From positions 1-64,000 of the forward strand of contig NZ_JAPFGB010000002.1 of NCBI RefSeq assembly GCF_026241095.1: a stretch of 64,000 nt of DNA, written 5' to 3'. This DNA is from Saccharopolyspora sp. NFXS83 (GTDB lineage: Bacteria > Actinomycetota > Actinomycetes > Mycobacteriales > Pseudonocardiaceae). Shown here piece by piece: positions 17,478 through 25,668 of the stretch. Position 1 is the first letter of the stretch; every line of letters starts with the position of its first letter. Position numbers and translations under genes: made by a program. Under the pieces are notes generated by a model. It was not told the origin of the DNA and did not search any database. It saw only the letters and a list, made by a program, of their open reading frames with translations.

Positions 17478-18325
17478 TCAAGTGGATTCTCGAATGACGA
17501 GCTCCGGCAACAATTCGACGTGGCGGTCCTCCCGTCGCCCCTCTTCGAGCAAGCGCTCCACCTCATCCACCGCGAGCGCTCCTAGGCGCCTCTTGTCAAC
17601 GTGCAGGGTGGTCAACGTCGGCGTGATCAACTCCCCGAGGGCGAGGCCGTCGAACCCCAGCACCGCACAGTCTCCAGGAACGTTCAGCCCGCGGGCGTGC
17701 ACTGCGCGCACCACCCCCACCGCAGTCAGATCGTTGAACGCGAACAGCGCGGTCAGTTCGGGATGGCGATCCAGCAACATGTGCGTGGCACGCTCGGCGC
17801 CTGGGATGGACTGCTCGCTTTCCTCTATCGCATCTGCGGCCAGCGCGATGCCGCGCTCGTCGAGCACCGCGGCGAAGGACCTCCGCCGCTGATACCGGTC
17901 ACAGCTCGTCGAGCAGTCGATCATTCCGATCGCTCGGTGCCCTCGCTCCAACAAGTGGTGCACACCTGCCCGCACACCCGCGTCGACGTCCACCGTGACC
18001 GCTCCGCAGGTGGAAACCGGTTCCTCGGCGTCCAGCAGCACGACCAGGATGTCGACCTCCAGGTCACCAGGGGCACGGTCGAGGTGGTTGAAGTAGCCGA
18101 CCATCGCATCGACCTCCGAAGCGAAGGTCCGAACCGTCTCGGCTTCGTCCGGAAACCGCCCGCTTCCGACGATCTTCACTTGCCAGCCGCGCTCCGCCGC
18201 AGAGTCGATCACCCCTGAGACGACCTCCGGGAAGAACGGGTTGGCCAGATCCGGGACGACGAGTCCGATCGTGCTCAGCGGCGGCTTGACCAACGCACGA
18301 ACGTGCCGACTCGCTTCAGCGGCGT
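17478..18325 (-). pseudogene. LacI-family regulator lacking its DNA-binding domain
   Basis: The periplasmic-binding-protein-like domain is intact. STIGLVVPDLANPFFPEVVS opens it, DVDAGVRAGVHHLLERGHRA and LTALFAFNDLTAVGVVRAVH follow, and GLALGELITPTLTTLHVDKR leads to the stop. The N terminus is wrong: AEASRHVRALVKPPLS is the last piece of the LacI headpiece, and before it the sequence runs into the 5' end of the divergent MFS gene instead of an HTH. The protein could still bind sugar but should not bind DNA. It would have controlled the adjacent transporter. Confidence 0.85.
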
Positions 18326-19496
18326 GGGGATCGTCAGCGCATTCGCAGGGTTCATCTTGATCGGGGCGCTCCAAGCGCTGTACGGGCCTGCGATCCCGGC
18401 CATGCGAGCCGACTACGGCATATAGCCCTCCATCGCGGGGTTGGCGCTCAGTGCCCACTTCGTGGGCGGACTCGCCGGCGTGATGGGTTTCCACCGGTAC
18501 TACGGCAGGAGAAGCACCCGACTGATGCTCGGGGCGTCATTCCTGATCATGGCGGCGGGAGCGGCCGTCTTCGCGTCCGCACCTCCATGGCCAATCGCAC
18601 TGCTGGGTGCGTTCGTCGCCGGACTCGGATACGGCGCGATCGACTACGGGCTCAACCACCTGTTCACCATCGGGTTCAGCAAGCGGAGCACCGCGATGCT
18701 GAACCTGCTCAACGCCTTCTTCGGAGTCGGGTCGATCCTCGCTCCCACACTGCTGGCACAGCTCGGTCCCGCCAGCTACCGCTGGGTGTTCCTCGTCTTC
18801 GCGTTGCTGTCGGCCGCGCTGATACCGCTCCTACTCGGAGTGCACGACACACACGTCCGTGACGCGCCCGCGTCACCGCGGCAACGGAACGCGAACCTCC
18901 GGAACCGCAGCATCGCAATCACCACCGCCTGGGTCGTCCTGTACGTGCTCAACATCGGCGTCGAGGCCGGAACCGGCGGCTGGGAACCGACCCACCTGAC
19001 GGCTGCGGGCTACACCTTGAGCGCAGCGACGACCGCCACAGCCGGGTACTGGCTCATGATGACCACCGGCCGATTTTTGGTGGCACCACTGAGCCTCCGG
19101 TTCTCCGATCAGACCATCCTCCTATGGGGCTGCTCAGGAATGGCCGTCTGCCTCGGACTAGCAGCCGTACCAGCATGGGCGCCCTTCGCCTATGCCGGCG
19201 TGGGCCTGTTCATCGGCCCCGTGTTCCCCACCGGCCTGCCCTGGCTGCACCGCCTCGTCCCCGACGCGCAACGCGCAGGGGCGTACGTCATCGCGGCGTC
19301 AATGCTCGGAGGCGTCGTGTTCCCTCCGCTGCTCGGCCTGGGCATCGAGCACACCTCCGCGATGTCCATCCCGATCGCCCTGTTCGCACTCAACGTGCCA
19401 TGCCTGGCCGCGATCTGGTGGCTGATGCGACAGCGCCCCGTTACGACCGAACCCGAGAACCTACCGTCCACCGTGGAGGCCAGGAGTTCACCATGA
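18303..19496 (+). pseudogene. MFS sugar-type transporter with an in-frame amber stop
   Basis: From GTG 18303 the frame gives VSAFAGFILIGALQALYGPA (TM1), then TAG at 18423-18425. It continues in the same frame PSIAGLALSAHFVGGLAGV and on through about eleven more membrane segments to 19496. The context suggests a Gln codon became TAG. Re-initiation at TTG 18441 would lose TM1 and give 351 aa. The family is the group of MFS proteins often paired with a LacI regulator. Both partners here are damaged at their joined 5' ends, so the pair looks inactivated. Confidence 0.8.
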
Positions 19497-19678
19497 CAAG
19501 CCGAATCCCATCGCTGCTGGCTACCTCCTTGCACCGCCTCAACATCTGGACCCTGCGAATCCTGAACCCACAGGACGTCTTCCTCGCCCTGGCACGGCAC
19601 GACTTCGCACATCGGCAATACCAACCCCAGTCGGCCGGAGAAGCAGACGAGAACGGGCACCACGTCGTCCAGAGCTGA
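19493..19678 (+). CDS. 61-aa small protein or truncated gene after the MFS gene
   Basis: The ATG overlaps the end of the MFS gene and has CAGGAG 6 nt upstream, so it looks like the next gene of that operon. The sequence MTSRIPSLLATSLHRLNIWT then TLRILNPQDVFLALARHDF has no recognised domain. It may be the start of a gene whose remainder was lost. Confidence 0.4.
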   Translation: MTSRIPSLLATSLHRLNIWTLRILNPQDVFLALARHDFAHRQYQPQSAGEADENGHHVVQS

Positions 19679-19895
19679 AACGCCCGCAGCAAGATTGACA
19701 ATGTGCCCTGCCTACCCTTCAGCGCGTCCCTGGCCGCGCAACGGGAGGGCCTGGTCCACAACTCGGTTCGCTTCGTGTCGAGGGTGCGCTGGCCGCCGCC
19801 GCATCGGGAGAAGCTCTTGTTCCAGGGACCGCTGGAAGTCTGGCCCGGGAAGACTTGTGATGAGGCGGGATCCTCGGTCGTGCCGTGATTTCCGA

Positions 19896-20645
19896 TCAGA
19901 CCGCCGTGTAGCCACCGTCGACGGTCACGGCGGCGCCGGTCATGAACGATGCACCTGGGGAGCACAGGAACGCGATGACGTTCGCGATCTCCTCCGGCGA
20001 ACCGGCTCGGTCCATCGGCGGAGTCGTCCACCGCTGTGGGCCCGCTGACACCACGGAAGCACCGTAGACACCCTCGCTGTTGGTCGCCAGGTTCGTCGAG
20101 ACATGACCGGGGCACACGCAGTTGGCCCGGATTCCGCGGTCGGCGTACTCCGCTGCGATCCCGCGCGTCAGCTGCACGACGCCGCCTTTCGTCGCGTCGT
20201 AGGCGGCGCTGCGCCCAGCGGCGACGAGCGATCCGACCGAGCCGACGGTGACGAGGGAACCGCCACCGGCCGCGAACAGTTGCCGCAAGCCGTGCTTGGC
20301 GGTGAAGAACATTCCGGTGAGGTTGACGCTGACGAGGTCGTGCCATGACTCGGACGACATCTCGTGCGCGGGACCGCCGATCACGATGCCGGCCGCGGCG
20401 ACAACCGAATCAAGCCCGCCGAACCGCTCGCCGCCCACCATCATCGCGCGGGCGACGCTGTCCTCGTCGCTCACGTCGCACTCCACACCGACGCACGCCT
20501 CGCCGAGCGAGTCGGCGACCTCCGCTGCGGCATCGCCCCGCACGTCGCAGATCACGACGGACGCGCCGTCCCGGGCGAAGCACTCCGCCGTTGCGCGTCC
20601 GATACCGCTGCCCGCACCAGTGATCAGAATCCGTTGTGGAGTCAT
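19896..20645 (-). CDS. Short-chain dehydrogenase/reductase (SDR)
   Basis: A 249-aa classical SDR. ILITGAGSGIGRATAECFA is the TGxxxGIG cofactor motif, VVAAAGIVIGG the NAG-like strand, VTVGSVGSLVAAGRSAAYDATKGGV contains the catalytic Ser and YxxxK, and the ending is TGAAVTVDGGYTAV. An acidic residue after the second strand (VVICDVRGD) suggests NAD(H). The ATG at 20645 overlaps the TGA of the upstream SDR (ATGA) and has GGGGAG before it. It is the last gene of the leftward thiolase-to-SDR operon and probably oxidises a hydroxyacyl or cyclic alcohol intermediate. Confidence 0.92.
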   Translation of the reverse strand: MTPQRILITGAGSGIGRATAECFARDGASVVICDVRGDAAAEVADSLGEACVGVECDVSDEDSVARAMMVGGERFGGLDSVVAAAGIVIGGPAHEMSSESWHDLVSVNLTGMFFTAKHGLRQLFAAGGGSLVTVGSVGSLVAAGRSAAYDATKGGVVQLTRGIAAEYADRGIRANCVCPGHVSTNLATNSEGVYGASVVSAGPQRWTTPPMDRAGSPEEIANVIAFLCSPGASFMTGAAVTVDGGYTAV

Positions 20646-21399
20646 GCGCCGCTCCCCTTCATTTCGATGCCGTACGACGTCGCGGTCAGGCCTCCGTCGA
20701 CCGGGAGGCCCACACCGGTGACGAACGCGCTCAGGTCCGAACCCAGCCACGCCGCCGCTTCACCGATGTCGGTCGGACGACCGAGCCGCCCCAATCCGCT
20801 TGCGAGAACTGCGGGTCACCGACGCTCATGCCGTTTTCGATCGGTCCCGGGCAGAGTGCGTTGACCCGGATTCCCAGCGGTCCGAGCTCCACCGCGGCCG
20901 ACTTGGTGAGCCCGCGCACGCCGAACTTCGTCGCGGAGTACGTCGTGGCGCCCGCACCGCCGATCAAGCCACGCGCGGAAGCGACATGGACCACCGACCC
21001 GCTTCGGGCCCCGCTGTCCCGGTGGAGCTCAGCGAACGTCTGCAAGCCGAGGAACGTGCCCATGACGTTGATCCGGAAACTGCGTTCGAGATCAGCGTGG
21101 CTGGACTGGGCAAGCGCCTTCCCGACGATGAGGCCGGCGTTGTTGACGAGGACGTCGAGGTGCCCGAGATTCCGGCGCACGACATCGGCCGCTTCCGCCC
21201 ACGCGGCGGCATTAGCCACGTCGAGCGGTTGACAAGCCGCGGACCTCCCCAGCGCGGCAGTGGTCTGCTCCAGTTCCTCGGTCAGCACGTCGGTGAGCAA
21301 AACCCGCGCGCCATGCCGCACGCACGCGTCGGCGATGGCGGCACCGAGGCCACCGGCCGCACCGGTCACCAGCACGGATTTCCCTGCGAGTAACTGCAT
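20644..21399 (-). pseudogene. SDR-family oxidoreductase with a frameshift near its C terminus
   Basis: The first 200 residues are a normal SDR: VLVTGAAGGLGAAIADACV, VLVNNAGLIVGKALAQS, VVHVASARGLIGGAGATTYS and ATKFGVRGL. After SVGDPQFSQA (about 20800) the frame leads to an unrelated arginine-rich tail. The neighbouring frame instead gives GLGRLGRPTDIGEAAAWLGS and FVTGVGLPVDGG, the expected SDR end, finishing at the TGA that overlaps the next SDR. One base has been gained or lost at 20785-20803. It may be a real inactivation or a sequencing error in a GC-rich run. Confidence 0.85.
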
Positions 21400-21454
21400 C
21401 CCCACCTCATCCGCTGTTGAGACACTCCGAAAACGGTTCGATTCCTGGGCTCGT

Positions 21455-22507
21455 TCAGCGCGGGTCGCGGGTGTCGTCGTCGCCTGTCCGCACGTACTGG
21501 CCAACTCCCTCCACGAGCTCGACCGCGAGTCGTCCGCGTTCGACCAGCACGTCGAGGTGCGCGGCCGTCTCGTTCACCGCGAGCATCTGGTTGAAGGCGT
21601 TGAGCTCTGCGAACGGGACCTCGTGCCTGGTCCACATCAGATCCCGTGCCACCGCCGAAGCGTCGCTCGTGCGGCGGCCGAGCGCGTCGATGGTGGCGTC
21701 GAGCCGCGCGTCGTGGTGTTCGAGCAGTTCGGCGACTCTCGCGTGCGCACTGCCTCCGGCGGGACCGTGCGCCGGCAGCAGCTCCGCGTCCGCGAACGCG
21801 GCGACGAGGTGCAGCGAGTCCAGGTAGTCCGCGAGCGGCCGACCGGACGTGGTCAGTTCGAAGCCGATCGACGGAGTGATGTGCGGAAGCACGTGATCGC
21901 CGGAGAACAGCAGGCCGCGGCTCTCATCGAGGTACACGACATGTCCTCGGGTATGACCGGGCGTCGGAATTACGCGCAGCACGTGCCGCTCAAACCGGAC
22001 CACGCCCGGCCCCAGCCATTGATCCGGCTTCTCCCAGACGCTCGCATCGAACTCGCCGCGGTCCATGTCCCGCAGCACGCGCTCAGCGAGCTCGCCGGCA
22101 CCTGCCCGGCGCAGCGTGTCCAGGGAGGTGACCGGGACGTCCGTGCGGACCTCGTCCAGCATGTCCAGTCCTGGACGTTCGCCAGCTCCCAAGTACACCC
22201 GCGAGCCGACCAGCCTGCGCAGCTCGACGGCCTGCGTGTAGTGGTCCCGATGCACGTGCGTGACCAGGATGTGGCTGACGTCGCCGAGGTCGTGGCCGAG
22301 CGCGGCCAACCCGGCCTCGAGCGCCTGGCGCGACTCCGGGATCGCCCAGCCCCCGTCGACCAGGATGACGTCGTCGCCGTCTTCGAGGGCGTAGATGTTG
22401 ACGGCCCGGAGACCGTCGTTGGGCAGCGGCAGCGGTATCCGATGCACGTCCGGCCGGATCGTTTCCACCCCGCTGTCGGCCCACGGCCCCCTGTCCAGTT
22501 TCGTCAC
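21455..22507 (-). CDS. Metallo-beta-lactamase-fold hydrolase
   Basis: A 350-aa MBL-fold protein. THVHRDHYTQ is the HxHxDH metal site, TPGHTRGHVVY supplies the next His, FSGDHVLP the bridging Asp, and LLPAHGPAGG the last His, so the binuclear site is complete. The GTG start at 22507 has GAAGGGAAG just before it. Members of this glyoxalase II-like group hydrolyse thioesters or lactones. In the middle of a CoA-ester catabolic operon it could hydrolyse a CoA thioester or open a lactone ring; that role is inferred from context. Confidence 0.9.
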   Translation of the reverse strand: MTKLDRGPWADSGVETIRPDVHRIPLPLPNDGLRAVNIYALEDGDDVILVDGGWAIPESRQALEAGLAALGHDLGDVSHILVTHVHRDHYTQAVELRRLVGSRVYLGAGERPGLDMLDEVRTDVPVTSLDTLRRAGAGELAERVLRDMDRGEFDASVWEKPDQWLGPGVVRFERHVLRVIPTPGHTRGHVVYLDESRGLLFSGDHVLPHITPSIGFELTTSGRPLADYLDSLHLVAAFADAELLPAHGPAGGSAHARVAELLEHHDARLDATIDALGRRTSDASAVARDLMWTRHEVPFAELNAFNQMLAVNETAAHLDVLVERGRLAVELVEGVGQYVRTGDDDTRDPR

Positions 22508-22611
22508 GCGCTTCCCTTCGCCGCGTCGGAGCTTGGTTCGGTTCTGCTGCGAGACAGCTGTTCCCTGCCACGTCGGAGTCGTGACCGATCGGGCCGGAGG
22601 GTCCCCGCGAC

Positions 22612-23472
22612 TCAGTCCTCCGGCGGTGGGAGGAAGCGGGGTGGGCGTTTGGCGCGGAATGCCGCCAAACCCTCGACTCCCTCGGGTGATACCGCCGCTG
22701 CGGCGAGGGAACGGGATTCGCGATCCAGTTGGGTGTCGAGGCCGCTGGAGAGCCCTTGGGCGACGAGGTGCTTCGTGGCACCGAACGCCCCCGTCGCACC
22801 ACGGGCCAGTTGACCGGCGAGCCGCTGCGCCTCGTCGACCAGCGTCTCGCCATCGGTGACGCGGGTGATCAGCCCCATGTCCGCCGCCTCGTCCGCGGAG
22901 ATTCGGGGGTTGGTCAGCAGTAGTTCCATGGCGCGTTTCGGGCCGACCAGTCGCGGCAGCCACCAGGTCACCCCGGCATCCGGCGAATAGCCGATCCCGG
23001 TGTAGGCGAGCAGGAACACCGCGTCCGCCGAGGCGATCGTCAAGTCCGCGGCAGCCGCTAGGCCGACTCCGGCACCGGCCACCGAGCCGTGCACAGCGGC
23101 GATGAGCGGTGCCTCCATCGACGCGAAGATTCGCAGCGCGTCGTGCAGGGCGTCGGTGACGGATATCAGGTGATCCCGTCGATTCTCGACGTCCACCGCC
23201 TCGAAGTCGCGAAGGTCCCCTCCGACGCAGAACGAATGTCCTTCGCCGCGCAGCAGTACGACCCGGGCGTTCGCACGGCGGCAGGTCCGTGCAGCGTCCA
23301 GAAGTGCGCACGCCATCACGAGATCGATGGGGTTGCCTCGGTCTCCGCGTCGCATGACCACATGGGCGATCGAACCCCCCACCTCGACGGTGACGGGTGA
23401 TCTTCCCACGCTGTTCCCGCTCACGGGTCCGTTCGGCTCCCGTCGACGATCGCTGCGCAGATCCTCGGTCAT
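22612..23472 (-). CDS. Enoyl-CoA hydratase/isomerase (crotonase) family protein
   Basis: A 286-aa crotonase. HSFCVGGDLRDF and VHGSVAGAGVGLAAAADLTI form the oxyanion-hole strands, and GIGYSPDAGVTWWLPRLVG carries an acidic residue at the usual isomerase/hydratase position. The lack of the second hydratase Glu in the first loop favours isomerase-like chemistry, but this cannot be settled by eye. ATG 23472 is preferred because GTGAGG lies about 6 nt upstream; GTG 23484 is possible. The gene lies 22 bp after the thiolase. Confidence 0.9.
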   Translation of the reverse strand: MTEDLRSDRRREPNGPVSGNSVGRSPVTVEVGGSIAHVVMRRGDRGNPIDLVMACALLDAARTCRRANARVVLLRGEGHSFCVGGDLRDFEAVDVENRRDHLISVTDALHDALRIFASMEAPLIAAVHGSVAGAGVGLAAAADLTIASADAVFLLAYTGIGYSPDAGVTWWLPRLVGPKRAMELLLTNPRISADEAADMGLITRVTDGETLVDEAQRLAGQLARGATGAFGATKHLVAQGLSSGLDTQLDRESRSLAAAAVSPEGVEGLAAFRAKRPPRFLPPPED

Positions 23473-23494
23473 CTCGGACCTCACTCTCGTGTCG

Positions 23495-24643
23495 TCAGAT
23501 GCGTTCGACGACTGTCGCGTTCGCCATGCCGCCGCCCTCGCACATGGTCTGGAGGCCGTACCGGCCGCCGGTCCGGCGGAGGTGGTGGATCAGGGTGGTC
23601 ATGAGCCGTCCCCCGGTCGCGCCGAGCGGATGGCCCAGCGCGATGGCCCCGCCGAGCACGTTCGTCTTCGCCCAAGGAGCCCCGGATTCCTTCAGCCAGG
23701 CCAGGACCACCGAAGCGAACGCCTCGTTCACCTCGAACAGGTCGATCTCGTCGATCGTGAGCCCGGCCTTGACTAGGACCGCCTCCGTCGCGGGGATCGG
23801 GCCCGTGAGCATGAACACCGGGTCGGACCCCACGACCGCCATGGTGTGAATCCTCGCCAGCGGTGTGAGTCCGTGAACCTCGACCGCCTCCTCGGACGCG
23901 ATCAGCATCGCGGACGCGCCATCGGAGATCTGGCTCGACACGGCAGGTGTGAGCCGGCCGCCCTCGCGGAGGGGCTTCAGGCCGGCCATCTTCTCCATCG
24001 AACCGTCCGGACGCGGCCCTTCGTCAGCGACGACATCACCGACCCGCACGATCTCTTCGGCGAAAAGACCGTCAGCGGTGGCCGCGATGGCGCGCTGGTG
24101 GCTGTCGAAGGCGAGCCGCTCCATGTCCCCGCGGGAGATGCTCCACTCCTCCGCGATGAGCTCCGCGCCGCGGAACTGGGAGATTTCCTGATCTCCGTAT
24201 CGGTGCGTCCAACCCCCACCGCCGTAGGGGAACCCCATTCCCTCTCGTTGGCCGACGACGGCCGGACCGGCGAGCGGCACCAGCGACATCACCTCGACAC
24301 CACCGGCGACGACGAGGTCCTGGGTCCCGGACATCACGGCCTGCGCCGCGAAGTGGATCGCCTGCTGGGACGATCCGCACTGACGGTCGATCGTGGTCGC
24401 GGGGACCGTCTCCGGCAGCCCGGCGCTCAGCCACGCGTTGCGGGCGACGTTCCCGGCCTGCGCACCCATCTGGTCGACGCACCCCAAGATCACGTCATCG
24501 ACCGCCGCCGGATCGACGCCGGTCCTCTCCAGCAACGCGGCGAGAACGCGTGCGCCGAGATCGTTCGGGTGGACGGCGCTGAGCCCGCCGCCACGACGTC
24601 CGACCGGCGTGCGAAGAGCTTCGACGACGTAGGCCTCGGGCAT
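23495..24643 (-). CDS. Thiolase (acetyl-CoA C-acyltransferase)
   Basis: A 382-aa thiolase. The acylated Cys is in TTIDRQCGSSQQAIHFAAQA. NEAFAS, GGAIALGHPLGATGGRL and the C-terminal CEGGGMANA provide the His and second Cys, so all catalytic elements are present. GGAG precedes the ATG at 24643. It cleaves 3-ketoacyl-CoA with CoA to release acetyl- or propionyl-CoA. It resembles actinobacterial FadA5/FadA6-type thiolases of steroid and ring degradation. It is the first gene of the leftward operon and is transcribed from the region containing a palindromic operator at 24766. Confidence 0.95.
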   Translation of the reverse strand: MPEAYVVEALRTPVGRRGGGLSAVHPNDLGARVLAALLERTGVDPAAVDDVILGCVDQMGAQAGNVARNAWLSAGLPETVPATTIDRQCGSSQQAIHFAAQAVMSGTQDLVVAGGVEVMSLVPLAGPAVVGQREGMGFPYGGGGWTHRYGDQEISQFRGAELIAEEWSISRGDMERLAFDSHQRAIAATADGLFAEEIVRVGDVVADEGPRPDGSMEKMAGLKPLREGGRLTPAVSSQISDGASAMLIASEEAVEVHGLTPLARIHTMAVVGSDPVFMLTGPIPATEAVLVKAGLTIDEIDLFEVNEAFASVVLAWLKESGAPWAKTNVLGGAIALGHPLGATGGRLMTTLIHHLRRTGGRYGLQTMCEGGGMANATVVERI

Positions 24644-24765
24644 GGTTTCTCCAGATGCGACGAAGTTGCACAACGCGAGACAGCCGAACCGGGTGAGGCC
24701 TGTCGGCGCACTTCCGGCGTGCGCTCCGCACTTGACGGTCGCTCGAGCTAGCCTCAAATTAACAG

Positions 24766-24779
24766 AACTGAATTCAGTT
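24766..24779. promoter_or_regulatory. Perfect 14-bp palindrome AACTGAATTCAGTT, probable TetR operator
   Basis: It lies between the divergent thiolase operon and the SDR at 24855. Close variants recur at 24822, 28374, 29358, 39727 and 42152, each in front of or inside an intergenic gap of the catabolic island. Actinobacterial TetR regulators of lipid and steroid catabolism bind short palindromes of this kind. Confidence 0.7.
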
Positions 24780-24821
24780 GCATAGATGCGGACAGCTGGG
24801 AACCGGGCGACCTACGAGCTA

Positions 24822-24835
24822 AACTGAGTCCAGTT
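24822..24835. promoter_or_regulatory. Second operator-like repeat AACTGAGTCCAGTT
   Basis: AACTG and CAGTT arms are separated by four bases, ending 9 bp before the AGGAGG of the SDR gene. It probably overlaps the SDR promoter or transcript start, so a bound regulator would block that gene. Confidence 0.55.
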
Positions 24836-24854
24836 CAGTTCCGTAGGAGGGCAT

Positions 24855-25604
24855 GTGACCAGGCGACTCGACGGCAGCACAGCACTCGTCACCGGCGCCA
24901 CCGGTGGACTCGGCGTACCCATCGTCCGCCGACTCGTAGCAGAGGGCGCAGTGGTGATCATCACGGATGTTGACGCCTCCGCCTGCGAACGGCTCGCCGC
25001 CGAGCTGGGCACCGGTGCGACGGCCCACGCGCTCGACGTCACCGAGCAACAGCGCTGGCACGAGGTGACCGCAGCGGTGGAAGCCGAGCACGGCGGTCTG
25101 GACGTGCTGGTCAACAACGCCGGCATCGGCAGCCTGGCCACCGTCGAGGACGAGACGGTCGAACGCTGGGAGCGGGTGATCGACATCGACCAGCGGGGCA
25201 CCTGGCTCGGCATGAAGCATTGCGGCCCGCTGATCGAGCGCAGCGGCGGCGGGTCGATCGTCAACATCGCGTCGATCCTCGGTGCGGGTGGCGGCTTGGC
25301 CAACAGCTTCGGCTACGCCGCCGCGAAGGGCGCCGTGCGCTCGATGACCGCGAACGCCGCCCTGCACTGGGCCCAGCGCGGCGTCCGCGTCAACGCGGTC
25401 GTGCCCGGGTTCATCGGCACCGCCCAGCTGCACGAGCGTTTCGACGGCAGCGAACGGCACCGGGCCATGCTCGCCAACACCCCGATGGGCAGGTTGGGAC
25501 GGCCAGAGGAGGTCGCCGCCGCGGTCGCTCACCTGGCCAGCGACGACGCCGGTTACACGACCGGTTCGGAGCTGCACGTCGACGGCGGCTGGACCGCCAG
25601 GTAG
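24855..25604 (+). CDS. Short-chain dehydrogenase/reductase (SDR)
   Basis: A 249-aa classical SDR. ALVTGATGGLGVPIVRRLV is the cofactor motif, VIITDVDAS suggests NAD, VLVNNAGIGSLATVED follows, and IVNIASILGAGGGLANSFGY with AAAKGAVRS holds Ser, Tyr and Lys. It ends TTGSELHVDGGWTAR. The GTG start has AGGAGG 5 nt upstream. It is transcribed alone, divergent from the thiolase operon, with two operator-like repeats in its promoter and a strong terminator after it. It probably acts on a cyclic or acyl-CoA alcohol of the catabolic island. Confidence 0.93.
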   Translation: MTRRLDGSTALVTGATGGLGVPIVRRLVAEGAVVIITDVDASACERLAAELGTGATAHALDVTEQQRWHEVTAAVEAEHGGLDVLVNNAGIGSLATVEDETVERWERVIDIDQRGTWLGMKHCGPLIERSGGGSIVNIASILGAGGGLANSFGYAAAKGAVRSMTANAALHWAQRGVRVNAVVPGFIGTAQLHERFDGSERHRAMLANTPMGRLGRPEEVAAAVAHLASDDAGYTTGSELHVDGGWTAR

Positions 25605-25618
25605 CCCCGGCAAGGCGA

Positions 25619-25650
25619 CGGGGCCGTCCTCACCTCGAAGGACGGCCCCG
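25619..25650. terminator. Bidirectional hairpin between convergent SDR and acyl-CoA synthetase genes
   Basis: CGGGGCCGTCCT (25619-25630) pairs perfectly with AGGACGGCCCCG (25639-25650) over an 8-nt loop. It sits between two converging stop codons. Confidence 0.85.
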
Positions 25651-25668
25651 CTTCTTCTCGCAGCGCCG

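Noticed and set aside
19896-24643. Reading the leftward operon as part of a polyketide cluster
   Set aside because: The SDR, crotonase, thiolase and MBL genes fit CoA-ester degradation, share an operator with other catabolic units and have no PKS or tailoring partners nearby.
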